DNA of 64,000 nucleotides, from assembly GCF_001445655.1 (NCBI RefSeq), contig NZ_LNBE01000004.1, positions 1 to 64,000 on the forward strand. Direction: 5' to 3'. Made by a program: the position numbers and the translations under genes. The notes beneath the pieces are model-generated. The model worked only from the letters and a program-made list of their open reading frames with translations, made no database searches and had not been told where the DNA came from. This document shows positions 47,913-58,106 of the stretch, one piece after another. The stretch is from Streptomyces roseifaciens (GTDB lineage Bacteria; Actinomycetota; Actinomycetes; Streptomycetales; Streptomycetaceae). Positions within the stretch are counted from its first letter, which is position 1. Each line of letters starts with the position of its first letter.

Positions 47913-48045
47913 CGCCGACGGCGTCGGTGTCGCCGATGCCATCGATTTGTCGACACCCGGGGGGCGATTTACACCTCGGGGGTGAGCGTTGGCAGTAGCT
48001 TGGTCGCCAGCGCGCCTGTCGGAGACGAGGAGTCGGGGAACAGTC

Positions 48046-49311
48046 TTGGCACGGAAGATCGGCAGCCGGTACACCGCCCACCAGGTCCTCGGCCGCGGCA
48101 GCGCGGGCACGGTCTGGCTCGGCGAGGGGCCCGAGGGCCCGGTCGCCATCAAGCTCCTGCGGGAGGATCTCGCCTCCGACCAGGAGCTCGTCGGCCGGTT
48201 CGTCCAGGAGCGCGCCGCGCTCCTCGGACTCGACCACCCGCACGTGGTCGGCGTCCGCGACCTCGTGGTCGACGGAGCCGACCTCGCGCTCGTCATGGAC
48301 CTCATCCGGGGCACGGACCTGCGCACCCGGCTCGACCGCGAGCGGCGGCTCGCGCCCGAGGCCGCGGTCGCCATCGTCGCCGACGTCGCCGAGGGCCTCG
48401 CCGCCGCCCACGCGGCCGGCATCGTCCACCGCGACGTCAAGCCCGAGAACGTCCTGCTCGACATGCAGGGCCCGCTCGGGCCCGGCGGCGCGCACCCCGC
48501 GCTGCTCACCGACTTCGGCATCGCCCGCCTCGTGGACGCCCCCCGGCCCGCCCGGGAAGGCCGCGGGCCCGGCCCGCGCAGCGTCATCGGCACGCCCGAC
48601 TACCTCGCCCCCGAGATCATCGAGGGGCTGCCGCCGCGCGCCTCCGTCGACGTCTACGCCCTCGCCACGGTCCTCTACGAGCTGCTGGCCGGCTTCACGC
48701 CCTTCGGCGGCGGGCACCCCGGCGCCGTGCTCCGGCGGCACGTCACGGAGACCGTGGCGCCGCTGCCCGGCATCCCCGACGAGCTGTGGCAGCTCGTCGT
48801 CCAGTGCCTCGCCAAGGGGCCCGCGTCCCGACTGCGCGCCTCCGAGCTCGCGGCGCGGCTGCGGGAGCTGCTGCCCGGGCTCGCCGGCATACCGCCCCTC
48901 GACATCGACGAGCCCGACGACGACGCCGCGGCGGACGCCGAGGGCGCGGAGGCGCCGCAGGACGGGGCCGCGGCGCCCGTCGCCGCACGGCGGCGCGGGG
49001 TCGTGCCGCTCGTGCCGGGCGCCGTCGCGGACTCCAGCCGGGACACCCACACGAGCATGCGCGTGCCCACGCCGGCCGAGCTCGCGGGAGGCGCCCACGG
49101 GACCGCCCGCGCACCCCGCGCGGCCGGCCAGCGCCGCGCCGGCTCGGCCCGCCACCGCTCCGCCGCCGAACAGCGCCGCCGCCGCATCCGCCTCGGGGCG
49201 GCAGCGGTGGCCCTGGCGGCGGTCGCGGGCGTAGGCGGCTGGTTCGCCACGGCGGACCACGACGGCGCCGACGCAAAGCCGGGCATCCACCACCCGGACC
49301 CCAAACGCTGA
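48046..49311 (+). CDS. pkaB: Membrane Ser/Thr protein kinase, PkaB type
   Basis: The 421-residue kinase has a complete Hanks-type domain (~8-270): LGRGSAGTVWLG, VAIKLLRED, HRDVKPENVLLD, TDFGIARLVD and IGTPDYLAPEII. A ~120-residue disordered region with acidic then basic blocks follows, and a C-terminal helix (~390-410, RLGAAAVALAAVAGVGGWFA) leaves a very short outer tail. The TTG start gives MARKIGSRYTAHQ, the family-typical beginning, with GGGGAA 6 nt upstream. It lies 133 nt after the PkaA-type gene on the same strand. With no outer sensor domain, it probably responds to cytoplasmic or membrane cues. Confidence 0.9.
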   Translation: MARKIGSRYTAHQVLGRGSAGTVWLGEGPEGPVAIKLLREDLASDQELVGRFVQERAALLGLDHPHVVGVRDLVVDGADLALVMDLIRGTDLRTRLDRERRLAPEAAVAIVADVAEGLAAAHAAGIVHRDVKPENVLLDMQGPLGPGGAHPALLTDFGIARLVDAPRPAREGRGPGPRSVIGTPDYLAPEIIEGLPPRASVDVYALATVLYELLAGFTPFGGGHPGAVLRRHVTETVAPLPGIPDELWQLVVQCLAKGPASRLRASELAARLRELLPGLAGIPPLDIDEPDDDAAADAEGAEAPQDGAAAPVAARRRGVVPLVPGAVADSSRDTHTSMRVPTPAELAGGAHGTARAPRAAGQRRAGSARHRSAAEQRRRRIRLGAAAVALAAVAGVGGWFATADHDGADAKPGIHHPDPKR

Positions 49312-49748
49312 CCCCTCCGGCGGGGGCGGCCCGGCCCGACGGCGCGGCCGGGACGCCTGCGTGGCCGGGCCCGCTTTCACGTTCCGGCGGGCGCCGCATC
49401 CCACCTCCGCCGCTCGGGCCTCCGCCCGGGGCCGGGGCCGGTTCGGCACCGCCGGATTCCGGAGTGGGGCTTGATCGCCGCGGCGGCGGAAGGGGGCGTG
49501 CGGGATCGTCGGAGAGACCGGCCTCGGGCGCGGGGGACTCGCAGGGGCGTACACGCCTTGCTTTTCGGCGGCGTCGCATCAAGATCCGCCGCAACGGCCC
49601 CCGGCCCCCGCGGCGCGGCCCGGCGGTGCCGGCCGGGGCTTTGTCCGGGCCCGGGCCGGGCCGGGCTTCGGCCCGGTCGGGGGCGGTGATAAGGCCCCAT
49701 CGGGGCCTTGAGGGCGGGGAAGCGCGGCGCAGCCGTTAGGCTGGGTGC
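49312..49748. other. GC-rich intergenic region with hairpins before prfB
   Basis: No gene is apparent in these 437 nt. Two clear hairpins lie near the 3' end: ccgggc/gcccgg with a ttcg loop (49661-49676), and aaggcccc/ggggcctt with loop atc (49691-49709). The second is 40 nt before prfB. They may end transcription from the kinase genes or form part of a prfB leader. Confidence 0.5.
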
Positions 49749-50855
49749 GTGGCAGTCGTTGATGTATCCGAAGAGCTGAAGTCCCTCTCCTCGACCATGG
49801 GGTCGATCGAGGCCGTCCTGGACCTCGACAGGATGAGGGCTGACATCGCCGTGCTCGAGGAGCAGGCGGCCGCCCCGTCCCTGTGGGACGACCCGGAGGC
49901 GGCGCAGAAGATCACCAGTCAGCTGTCGCACCTCCAGGCGGAGCTGCGCAAGACCGAGACCCTGCGCGGCCGCATCGACGACCTCGGGGTGCTCTTCGAG
50001 CTCGCCGAGGCCGAGGCCGACGCCGATACCCAGGCCGAGGCCGAGGCCGAGCTCGCCTCGGTCCGCAAGGCGCTGGACGAGATGGAGGTCCGCACCCTCC
50101 TCTCCGGCGAGTACGACGCGCGCGAGGCCCTCGTCAACATCCGCGCCGAGGCCGGCGGCGTCGACGCCTCCGACTTCGCGGAGCGCCTGCAGCGCATGTA
50201 CCTGCGCTGGGCCGAGCGCCACGGCTACTCGTCCGAGATCTACGAGACCTCGTACGCGGAAGAGGCCGGCATCAAGTCGACCACCTTCGTCGTCAAGGCC
50301 CCGTACGCCTACGGCACGCTCTCCGTCGAGCAGGGCACCCACCGCCTCGTGCGCATCTCGCCCTTCGACAACCAGGGCCGCCGCCAGACCTCCTTCGCGG
50401 GCGTCGAGGTGCTCCCGGTCGTCGAGCAGTCCGACCACGTGGAGATCGACGAGTCCGAGCTGCGCGTCGACGTGTACCGCGCGTCGGGCCCCGGCGGCCA
50501 GGGCGTCAACACCACCGACTCCGCGGTCCGGATCACGCACATCCCGACCGGCATCGTCGTCTCCTGCCAGAACGAGCGCTCCCAGATCCAGAACAAGGCG
50601 AGCGCCATGAACGTCCTCCAGGCCAAGCTCCTCGAGCGCCGCCGCCAGGAGGAGCAGGCCAAGATGGACGCGCTCAAGGGCGACGGCGGCAACTCCTGGG
50701 GCAACCAGATGCGTTCGTACGTCCTGCACCCGTACCAGATGGTCAAGGACCTCCGTACCGAGTTCGAGGTCGGCAACCCGACCGCCGTCCTCGACGGCGA
50801 CATCGACGGCTTCCTCGAGGCCGGTATCCGCTGGCGCAAGCAGCAGGAGAAGTAA
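49749..50855 (+). CDS. prfB: Peptide chain release factor 2
   Basis: RF2 releases peptides at UGA and UAA stop codons. The 368-residue protein has the tRNA-mimicking N-terminal helices, the stop-recognition tripeptide SPF (in [15 protein letters not shown]), and the catalytic GGQ in [17 protein letters not shown]. It is read in one frame from the GTG start. The programmed +1 frameshift with an internal UGA near codon 26, present in many bacteria, is absent here, as is usual in this genus. The gene is monocistronic, followed by 241 nt of non-coding DNA. Confidence 0.96.
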   Translation: MAVVDVSEELKSLSSTMGSIEAVLDLDRMRADIAVLEEQAAAPSLWDDPEAAQKITSQLSHLQAELRKTETLRGRIDDLGVLFELAEAEADADTQAEAEAELASVRKALDEMEVRTLLSGEYDAREALVNIRAEAGGVDASDFAERLQRMYLRWAERHGYSSEIYETSYAEEAGIKSTTFVVKAPYAYGTLSVEQGTHRLVRISPFDNQGRRQTSFAGVEVLPVVEQSDHVEIDESELRVDVYRASGPGGQGVNTTDSAVRITHIPTGIVVSCQNERSQIQNKASAMNVLQAKLLERRRQEEQAKMDALKGDGGNSWGNQMRSYVLHPYQMVKDLRTEFEVGNPTAVLDGDIDGFLEAGIRWRKQQEK

Positions 50856-50897
50856 CCCCAAGCACCCCCATAGCCGGACATCCTGCCCGTAACCGGC

Positions 50898-52196
<1,299 letters not shown>

Positions 52197-52232
52197 TCAG
52201 GCGTAGACGACGCCTGGTACGCAGGTGTGCAA

Positions 52233-52263
52233 AGGGCCCGGAGCGCTCAGCGCTCCGGGCCCT
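52233..52263. terminator. Bidirectional terminator after the surface-protein gene
   Basis: A 13-bp perfect stem agggcccggagcg/cgctccgggccct (52233-52245 and 52251-52263) with loop ctcag lies between two convergent genes. Confidence 0.85.
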
Positions 52264-52301
52264 CGTGCATCATTCCGGCGAGTACGCACGTGAGCGTGCG
52301 A

Positions 52302-52496
52302 CTACCCGGCGAATCCGTGTGCGAGCACGGCCACCGCCACCAGCGCCACCAGCAGGGCGATCAGCGCTGCAGGGGTCAGGCCGGCGAAGACGCCTTCCTG
52401 GTGCTGCAGCCGCTCCCTGCTGGCCCGGCACACCGGGCAGCGGCCCTCACTGACGGGGGCCGCGCAGTTGGCGCACACCAGTCGGTCGCATGTCAT
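52302..52496 (-). CDS. 64-residue zinc-ribbon membrane protein
   Basis: This small gene has an excellent ribosome-binding site (GGAGGAGGAG about 7 nt before the ATG). The protein starts with a compact CxxC...CxxC zinc ribbon (CANC and CPVC in residues ~8-24), then a short linker, and ends in one hydrophobic helix (~42-60). Such zinc-ribbon/TM miniproteins are common in actinobacteria, but their role is unknown. It is divergent from ftsE and convergent with the surface-protein gene. Longer in-frame extensions upstream look non-coding. Confidence 0.8.
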   Translation of the reverse strand: MTCDRLVCANCAAPVSEGRCPVCRASRERLQHQEGVFAGLTPAALIALLVALVAVAVLAHGFAG

Positions 52497-52752
52497 GCGA
52501 TCTCCTCCTCCGGTACGTCCAACGCGCGGGAGAGCCGAGCGGTTCCCCCTACCACTGTGCCAGCTCCCGCGCCGAACGGCGCGTGCGGGCCGATTGTCCT
52601 CGTTTTGTCCCCGAACATGTCGGTAATAAACGCGCCGACCCCCTGCGCTGCCTGCGCGTGCACGGCTCGTTCGCGTATGGTCACGCACACCGAACGGAAG
52701 CCGTCTCCGCGGCGCTCCGTGCCCCCTATCCAGGTCGACGCGTGGTGCACTC

Positions 52753-53442
52753 GTGATCCGATTCGACAACGTCTCCAAGTCCTACCCGAAGCAGAACCGT
52801 CCGGCACTCCGTGACGTCTCGCTCGAGATCGAGAAAGGCGAGTTCGTCTTCCTGGTCGGGTCCTCGGGTTCGGGCAAGTCCACCTTCCTGAGACTGCTGC
52901 TCCGCGAGGAGCGCGCGAGCACCGGGCAGGTGCACGTGCTGGGCAAGGACCTGGCCCGGCTGTCCAACTGGAAGGTGCCCCAGATGCGCCGCCAGCTGGG
53001 CACGGTCTTCCAGGACTTCCGGCTGCTGCCCAACAAGACCGTCAGCGAGAACGTCGCCTTCGCGCTGGAGGTGATCGGCAAGCCGCGCGGGGAGATCCGG
53101 AAGGCCGTCCCGCAGGTGCTGGAGCTGGTGGGGCTGGGCGGCAAGGAGGACCGCAGGCCGGGTGAGCTCTCCGGCGGTGAGCAGCAGCGCGTGGCGATCG
53201 CCCGGGCGTTCGTCAACCGCCCGATGCTGCTGATCGCCGACGAGCCGACGGGCAACCTCGACCCGCAGACCTCGGTGGGCATCATGAAGCTGCTCGACCG
53301 GATCAACCGGACCGGGACCACGGTCATCATGGCCACCCACGACCAGCAGATCGTGGACCAGATGCGCAAGCGCGTCATCGAATTGGAAAAGGGACGCCTC
53401 GTACGCGACCAGTCGCGCGGCGTGTACGGCTACCAGCACTGA
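52753..53442 (+). CDS. ftsE: Cell-division ABC ATPase FtsE
   Basis: FtsE powers the FtsEX complex, which controls peptidoglycan hydrolases at the septum from the cytoplasmic side. The 229-residue ATPase shows Walker [14 protein letters not shown], the Q-loop [12 protein letters not shown], the signature [15 protein letters not shown], Walker [14 protein letters not shown] and the switch His in MATHDQQIV. The GTG start gives [12 protein letters not shown], as in homologues. The stop is 9 nt before ftsX. The upstream 256 nt, shared with the small zinc-ribbon gene, hold the operon promoter. Confidence 0.96.
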   Translation: MIRFDNVSKSYPKQNRPALRDVSLEIEKGEFVFLVGSSGSGKSTFLRLLLREERASTGQVHVLGKDLARLSNWKVPQMRRQLGTVFQDFRLLPNKTVSENVAFALEVIGKPRGEIRKAVPQVLELVGLGGKEDRRPGELSGGEQQRVAIARAFVNRPMLLIADEPTGNLDPQTSVGIMKLLDRINRTGTTVIMATHDQQIVDQMRKRVIELEKGRLVRDQSRGVYGYQH

Positions 53443-53451
53443 AAGGACGCC

Positions 53452-54366
53452 ATGCGCGCCCAGTTCGTCCTCTCGGAGATCGGCGTCGGTCTCCGCCGCA
53501 ATCTCACGATGACCTTCGCGGTGATCGTCTCCGTGGCCCTCTCGCTGGCCCTCTTCGGCGGGTCCCTGCTCATGCGCGAGCAGGCGAGCACGATGAAGGG
53601 CTACTGGTACGACAAGGTCAACGTCTCCATCTATCTCTGCAACAAGACCGACGCGGAGTCCTTCCCCTCCTGTGCCAAGGGAGCGGCCACGGAGGACCAG
53701 AAGAAGGAGATCCGCGCCGATCTGGAGAAGATGAGCGTCGTCCAGAAGGTCGAGTTCGAGACGGCCGACGAGGCGTACAAGCACTACAAGGAGCAGTTCG
53801 ACAAGAAGTCGCCGATCGCGGGCTTCGTCACGCCGGACCAGATGCAGGAGTCCTTCCGCGTCAAGCTCAAGGACCCCACCAAGTTCGAGGTCATCTCGAC
53901 CGCCTTCTCGCAGCGCCCGGGCGTGCAGATGGTGCAGGACCAGAAGGACGTCCTGTCGAACCTGTTCAACCTGGTCAACGGCATGAACTACGCGGCGCTC
54001 GGTGTGATGGCCCTGATGCTGGTCGTGGCGCTGATGCTGATCGTGAACACCGTCCGGGTGTCCGCGTTCAGCCGCCGCCGGGAGACCGGGATCATGCGGC
54101 TGGTCGGTGCGTCCAGCTTCTACATCCAGATCCCGTTCATCATGGAGGCGGCCTTCGCCGGGCTGCTGGGCGCGGGTCTCGCGTGCGTGCTGCTCGTCAG
54201 CGGCCACTACTTCCTGGTGAACAACTGGCTGGTCGACCAGATCGACCTCATCCAGTTCATCGGCTGGGACGCGGTGCTGGCCAAGCTCCCGCTGGTGCTC
54301 GCGATCGGGCTGCTGATGCCCGCGCTGGCGGCGTTCGCAGCGCTGCGTAAGTACCTCAAGGTGTGA
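53452..54366 (+). CDS. ftsX: Cell-division membrane protein FtsX
   Basis: FtsX is the membrane partner of FtsE. It passes ATP-driven changes to an extracellular hydrolase. The 304-residue protein has TM1 (~22-44, TMTFAVIVSVALSLALFGG), an outer domain (~45-175) and three C-terminal helices, including ALGVMALMLVVALMLIVNTV and the family segment SAFSRRRETGIMRLVGAS. The outer domain contains two cysteines (CNKTDAESFPSC) that may form a disulfide. The S41 peptidase gene that follows has its own promoter-like box. Confidence 0.95.
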   Translation: MRAQFVLSEIGVGLRRNLTMTFAVIVSVALSLALFGGSLLMREQASTMKGYWYDKVNVSIYLCNKTDAESFPSCAKGAATEDQKKEIRADLEKMSVVQKVEFETADEAYKHYKEQFDKKSPIAGFVTPDQMQESFRVKLKDPTKFEVISTAFSQRPGVQMVQDQKDVLSNLFNLVNGMNYAALGVMALMLVVALMLIVNTVRVSAFSRRRETGIMRLVGASSFYIQIPFIMEAAFAGLLGAGLACVLLVSGHYFLVNNWLVDQIDLIQFIGWDAVLAKLPLVLAIGLLMPALAAFAALRKYLKV

Positions 54367-54420
54367 CGTGCGCCAAGGGTGCCGTACGGTCAACTCCCCG
54401 TACGGCGCGCCCTGGTGTCC

Positions 54421-54426
54421 TAGACT
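54421..54426 (+). promoter_or_regulatory. -10 box for a leaderless S41-peptidase transcript
   Basis: TAGACT lies 7 nt before the ATG at 54434 and no Shine-Dalgarno sequence is present. This suggests transcription starts at the start codon. Confidence 0.45.
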
Positions 54427-54433
54427 CACGCGC

Positions 54434-55675
54434 ATGCCCGGCCCGTCGATGTTCCATCCGCAGCGCCGCGCCCGCCGGGGTGCCGCGCTGACGCTGGTCT
54501 TCGCGGGCGTGCTGGCCACCGGCGCCGCGGCCGGCTCCTGGACCCCGCAGGGACAGGACGGCCGGAAGGCGACGGAGGCCCGCGCGGCCGCGCGCACCGC
54601 GGCGAGACCCGCGGACCTCGCCGTCGCGGATCCGGGCGGCGGCGCGGGCGCCCCCGTGGACCACGCGGAGGTCGAGGCCGCCGCGGCGCAGGCCGTCGAG
54701 GACGGCCGGTCCGGCACCGAAGCCGCCGCCGAGGTCGTCGGCCGCAGCGGCGACCGCTGGAGCGCCGTCTACAGCGCCCGCGAGTACGAGGGCCTGGAGC
54801 GCGCCCTGGACGGTGCCTACATCGGGGTGGGCCTGTCCGCGCGGCGCGGCGGCGACGGCCGCACCGAGATCGACAGCGTGCGCCCAGGCAGCCCCGCGGA
54901 CCGCGCCGGCCTCCGCTCCGGCGACCGGCTGCGCACCGTCGACGGAGCGCCCGCCGACGGCCGTCCCGTCACCGACGTCGTGGCCCTGCTGCGCGGCGAC
55001 GGCGCGGCCGGCTCCGCCCCCGGCACGCCCGTGCGGATCGAGGTCGAGCGCGCCGGCCGCAGCTGGGCGCGCACGCTGTACCGGGAGCGGCTGGCCACCG
55101 AGAGCGTGACGGCCGAGCACCTCGTCCGGGGCGAGGTCGCCGCCCTGAGGATCAAGGTCGGTTCGTTCACCCGGGGCGCCGGCGACCAGGTGCGCGCCGC
55201 GGCCGCGGCGGCACAGCCCGGCGAGGGCATCCTGCTGGACCTGCGGGGGAACTCGGGCGGCCTGGTCGGCGAGGCGGTACGGGCCGCCTCCGCCTTCCTC
55301 GACGGCGGGCTGGTCGCCACCTACGACGTGCACGGCAGCCAGCGCTCCCTGGAGGCGCGGGCCGGCACGGTCACCGCCCTGCCGCTCGTCGTCCTGGTCG
55401 ACGGCGGCACGATGAGCGCGGCCGAACTGCTGGCGGGCGCCCTGCAGGACCGCGGCCGCGCCGTCGTCGTCGGCTCGCGGACCTTCGGCAAGGGCTCCGT
55501 GCAGATGCCGAGCCTGCTCGCGGACGGCTCGGTCGCCGAGCTCACCGTGGGCCACTACCGCACCCCCGCCGGCCGCGCCGTCGACGGCGCGGGCATCGCC
55601 CCGGACCTGCTGGTCCACGGCGACGCCGAGGAGCGGGCCCGCACAGTATTGAGTGGCCTCGGGGGCGGGTCCTAG
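54434..55675 (+). CDS. PDZ-containing S41 (carboxy-terminal processing) peptidase
   Basis: The 413-residue secreted or membrane-anchored serine peptidase has an N-terminal hydrophobic segment (~14-36). A PDZ domain follows (~125-215, GVGLSARRGGDGRTEIDS, PADRAGLRSGDRLRTVDG), then the S41 core. Catalytic Ser328 is in GGTMSAAELL and Lys353 in TFGKGSVQ, 25 residues apart, as in E. coli Prc. Processing peptidases of this group cut proteins near their C-termini. It sits between ftsEX and smpB, a conserved placement that hints at envelope protein turnover. Start ATG 54434 is preferred to GTG 54368. Confidence 0.92.
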   Translation: MPGPSMFHPQRRARRGAALTLVFAGVLATGAAAGSWTPQGQDGRKATEARAAARTAARPADLAVADPGGGAGAPVDHAEVEAAAAQAVEDGRSGTEAAAEVVGRSGDRWSAVYSAREYEGLERALDGAYIGVGLSARRGGDGRTEIDSVRPGSPADRAGLRSGDRLRTVDGAPADGRPVTDVVALLRGDGAAGSAPGTPVRIEVERAGRSWARTLYRERLATESVTAEHLVRGEVAALRIKVGSFTRGAGDQVRAAAAAAQPGEGILLDLRGNSGGLVGEAVRAASAFLDGGLVATYDVHGSQRSLEARAGTVTALPLVVLVDGGTMSAAELLAGALQDRGRAVVVGSRTFGKGSVQMPSLLADGSVAELTVGHYRTPAGRAVDGAGIAPDLLVHGDAEERARTVLSGLGGGS

Positions 55676-55693
55676 TGCGAGAATGGCGGCGCT

Positions 55694-56200
55694 ATGGCTA
55701 AGACAGCGAAGAAAGAGACGGGGCGCAAGCTCGTCGCGCAGAACAAGAAGGCGCGGCACGACTACCACATCCTGGACACCTACGAGTGCGGCATGGTGCT
55801 GACCGGCACCGAGGTGAAGTCGCTGCGCCAGGGGCGCTCCTCGCTGGTGGACGGCTTCGTGCAGATCGACGGCGGTGAGGCGTGGCTGCACAACGCCCAC
55901 ATCCCCGAGTACACCCAGGGCACGTGGACCAACCACAGCGCGCGCCGCAAGCGCAAGCTCCTGATGCACCGGGCCGAGATCGACAAGCTCGACTCCAAGT
56001 CGCAGGAGACGGGGCACACCATCGTGCCCCTCGCCATCTACTTCAAGGAGGGCCGGGCCAAGGTCGAGATCGCCCTGGCCAAGGGCAAGAAGGAGTACGA
56101 CAAGCGGCAGACCCTGCGCGAGAAGCAGGACACGCGCGAGTCGAACCGGGCCATCGCCGCGGCGCGCCGCCGGCAGCGGGCGTCCGCTGCGCGGGGTTAG
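55694..56200 (+). CDS. smpB: SsrA-binding protein SmpB
   Basis: SmpB binds tmRNA and brings it to stalled ribosomes. The 168-residue protein has the family beta-barrel ([48 protein letters not shown]) and the basic C-terminal tail ([20 protein letters not shown]) that reads the empty mRNA channel. It lies 18 nt after the S41 peptidase gene and ~130 nt before ssrA, so protein and RNA partners are adjacent. A small 6-bp hairpin (56201-56217) follows the stop. Confidence 0.96.
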   Translation: MAKTAKKETGRKLVAQNKKARHDYHILDTYECGMVLTGTEVKSLRQGRSSLVDGFVQIDGGEAWLHNAHIPEYTQGTWTNHSARRKRKLLMHRAEIDKLDSKSQETGHTIVPLAIYFKEGRAKVEIALAKGKKEYDKRQTLREKQDTRESNRAIAAARRRQRASAARG

Positions 56201-56331
56201 CGGACCGTACGGGTCCGGCGGCGGTAATACGCTGGCACGGTCGTGCGTCGGTCACGTACGATGGAGACAGCACACGGGGTGGTACCCGGTGCGCAGATTG
56301 AACTGTGCTTGATAATTAAACACAGCAACAT

Positions 56332-56700
56332 GGGGATGATCGGTTTCGACAGCGGATGTCGAAGCAGGGGAAGCGTGTCGAGGAAGCGGCAATGATCTCG
56401 TAAACCATATGTCGCAACCAATAATCGCCAACACCAAGCGCGATTCCTTCGCCCTCGCTGCCTAAGTAGCGACTTGCGAAGTGTCAGCCCGGGGCTGTTC
56501 CCGACCCGGATCCTGGCATCAGCTAGGGGACTAAACCACTAGGCCCGGTCACGGGGCCTGGTGGGAAATCAAACAGTGACTGAGCCCGTCGGAGACTTGT
56601 TCGCGTGATCTCCGGGGCCGAGAAAATCGCAGCGAACTGCACACGGAGAAGCCCTGATTCTGCACCGTTGGACGCGGGTTCGATTCCCGCCATCTCCACG
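56332..56700 (+). ncRNA. ssrA: tmRNA (SsrA)
   Basis: The 5' end ggggatgat pairs with catctcc near the 3' end (56691-56697) to make the acceptor stem. The T-arm ggttcgattcc is at 56678-56688. The CCA is not encoded. The reading frame gcc aac ... gct gcc taa at 56427-56465 gives the tag ANTKRDSFALAA, ending in the LAA degradation signal. The RNA rescues ribosomes with SmpB, encoded just upstream. The region 56290-56330 is A/T-rich, fitting a promoter or processing zone. Confidence 0.96.
56427..56465 (+). other. tmRNA proteolysis-tag reading frame
   Basis: Twelve codons plus TAA encode ANTKRDSFALAA. TAA is closely followed by TAG. The tag is shorter than the ANTKRDSSQQAFALAA I recall for S. coelicolor. 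Confidence 0.9.
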
Positions 56701-56711
56701 GACGGATGGGT

Positions 56712-56744
56712 GGACTCCGCTCGCCGACAACGCGAGCGGAGTCC
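56712..56744 (+). terminator. First hairpin after tmRNA
   Basis: A 13-bp perfect stem ggactccgctcgc/gcgagcggagtcc (56712-56724 and 56732-56744) with a 7-nt loop starts 12 nt after the mature tmRNA end. Confidence 0.8.
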
Positions 56745-56757
56745 GTCCTTCGTAATC

Positions 56758-56831
56758 TCTGGGGGCATGGCCCCCAGATCCCGTCATCCCATGTGGGCAG
56801 CAGCCCCTGGTCCTCGGACCAGGGGCTTTTG
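56758..56831 (+). terminator. Second and third hairpins after tmRNA
   Basis: Hairpin two is a 9-bp stem (56758-56766 with 56770-56778, loop atg). Hairpin three is an 11-12-bp stem agcccctggtc/gaccaggggct (56802-56812 and 56817-56827) with loop ctcg followed by TTT, a classical Rho-independent terminator. Confidence 0.8.
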
Positions 56832-56915
56832 TCATGCTTGGCGCCGACGGGCAACCGATGGGCCTGCGCGGCCCTCTTTCCTGGTGACGCTCCATGGCGA
56901 GGGGGTGGTGGCCCG

Positions 56916-58106
56916 GTGAACCGGATGCGCACGGCGGTGGCCGCCGTGCTGGCTGCGGGGGCCCTGTGGCTCGCCGGCGGGGCCGGCCCGGCCTCCGCCG
57001 ACGGCGGTGACGACAGTGACGGCGGGGTGCACCTGCTGCTCAACAGCGCGTACGACAACCGCCCGGGCGAGCTCGTCGACATAGAGGTGCAGGGGATCCG
57101 TACGCCGGGCGACGTCACCGTCTCCTCGCCCGTCTTCCCGCGTCCCGTCCGGCTCGCCCTCCGCGACGACGGCCACCACGCCCGCCCGGCCATCGCGATG
57201 GCCACCGAGCCGGGTACGTACCCGCTGACGGTCCGGGCCGGCGGCCGGGTCGTGGCCGAGGAGCGCGTCGAGGTGAAGCCGTCGGAGCGGCCGAGCTTCT
57301 CGGTGACGTCGCCCGGCGAGGTGCTGCGCCCGGGGGAGCGGCTGTGGATGTCGTACGACGGTCTGTACCCGGGCGAGACCGGCCGCTCCTTCGCCGTCTC
57401 CTCGCCCGCCTTCCGCGCGCCGGTGCGGCTCGCGCACGACCCGTCGAGCACGGACTGGAACAACCCGCGGCTGTTCTCCGGCGCGGCCGAGCTGCCGCCG
57501 GGCACCCGCGACGGGACGTACAAGGTCACGCTGTACGGGCCGGGCGGCCGCGTCGTCGACGAGAAGCCGCTGGTCGTCCGCGCCGCACGGCCCGGTGACC
57601 GCGACTACGTGGGGCGCGCCCGCGGGCCGGAGTTCTTCGGCGCCTCGGCCGGGACCGGCCCGGAGGCCGCCCGCACCCGCGGGCACCGGGTCCCGGCGGG
57701 CGGCACCGTCAACGTCCTGTGGCGCGACCGCTCGCCCGATCCGGGGGAGGAGGAGCGGCTGACGGCCACCTCGCCGGCCTTCGAGCGGCCGGTGCGGCTG
57801 CGGCGCGACGACAGCAAGGCGGCGGACGGGGACGACCCTCGTTACTTCGCGCCCGCGCGGATCCGGCGGGGGCTCGCCCCCGGGAGCTACGCGGTCACCG
57901 TCGCCAGCCACCACGGGCGGGTGACGAAGGTCGCGAAGCTGCAGGTCACCGAGGCTGCCGCGGGCCCGTCCGGCCGGGACGCCGGGGGCTCGGGAGGCTC
58001 CGGCGCTTCCGGGACGACGGTGGCGTACGTGGCGGGCGGTACGACGGCCGGGGTGCTCGCGGCCGCGGGCCTGGGCGTGCTGCTCAGGCGGCGGGCCGCA
58101 CGGTGA
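56916..58106 (+). CDS. Secreted, membrane-anchored protein with three repeat domains
   Basis: The 396-residue protein has a signal peptide (1-~29, ending GPASA). Three tandem domains of ~90-105 residues follow (~40-125, ~128-222, ~235-345). Each carries the pattern S/T-SP-hydrophobic-F-x-x-PVRL followed by Asp (SSPVFPRPVRL, SSPAFRAPVRL, TSPAFERPVRL) and ends with a beta-rich G-Y/T segment. A Gly/Ser linker and a C-terminal helix with RRRAAR tail anchor it to the membrane; there is no sortase motif. I do not recognise the domain. GTG 56916 is the start, with ATG 56925 as an alternative. Confidence 0.82.
   Translation: MNRMRTAVAAVLAAGALWLAGGAGPASADGGDDSDGGVHLLLNSAYDNRPGELVDIEVQGIRTPGDVTVSSPVFPRPVRLALRDDGHHARPAIAMATEPGTYPLTVRAGGRVVAEERVEVKPSERPSFSVTSPGEVLRPGERLWMSYDGLYPGETGRSFAVSSPAFRAPVRLAHDPSSTDWNNPRLFSGAAELPPGTRDGTYKVTLYGPGGRVVDEKPLVVRAARPGDRDYVGRARGPEFFGASAGTGPEAARTRGHRVPAGGTVNVLWRDRSPDPGEEERLTATSPAFERPVRLRRDDSKAADGDDPRYFAPARIRRGLAPGSYAVTVASHHGRVTKVAKLQVTEAAAGPSGRDAGGSGGSGASGTTVAYVAGGTTAGVLAAAGLGVLLRRRAAR

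Noticed and set aside
49749..49900. Programmed frameshift in prfB
   Set aside because: The frame is open from the GTG with no internal TGA near codon 26.
56660..56700. A tRNA-like 3' end with a T-arm
   Set aside because: It is the 3' half of the tRNA-like domain of tmRNA, not a separate tRNA.
56200..56920. Phage or island insertion at ssrA, a frequent integration site
   Set aside because: No integrase, no repeated 3' end of ssrA and no compositional break in the next 7 kb.
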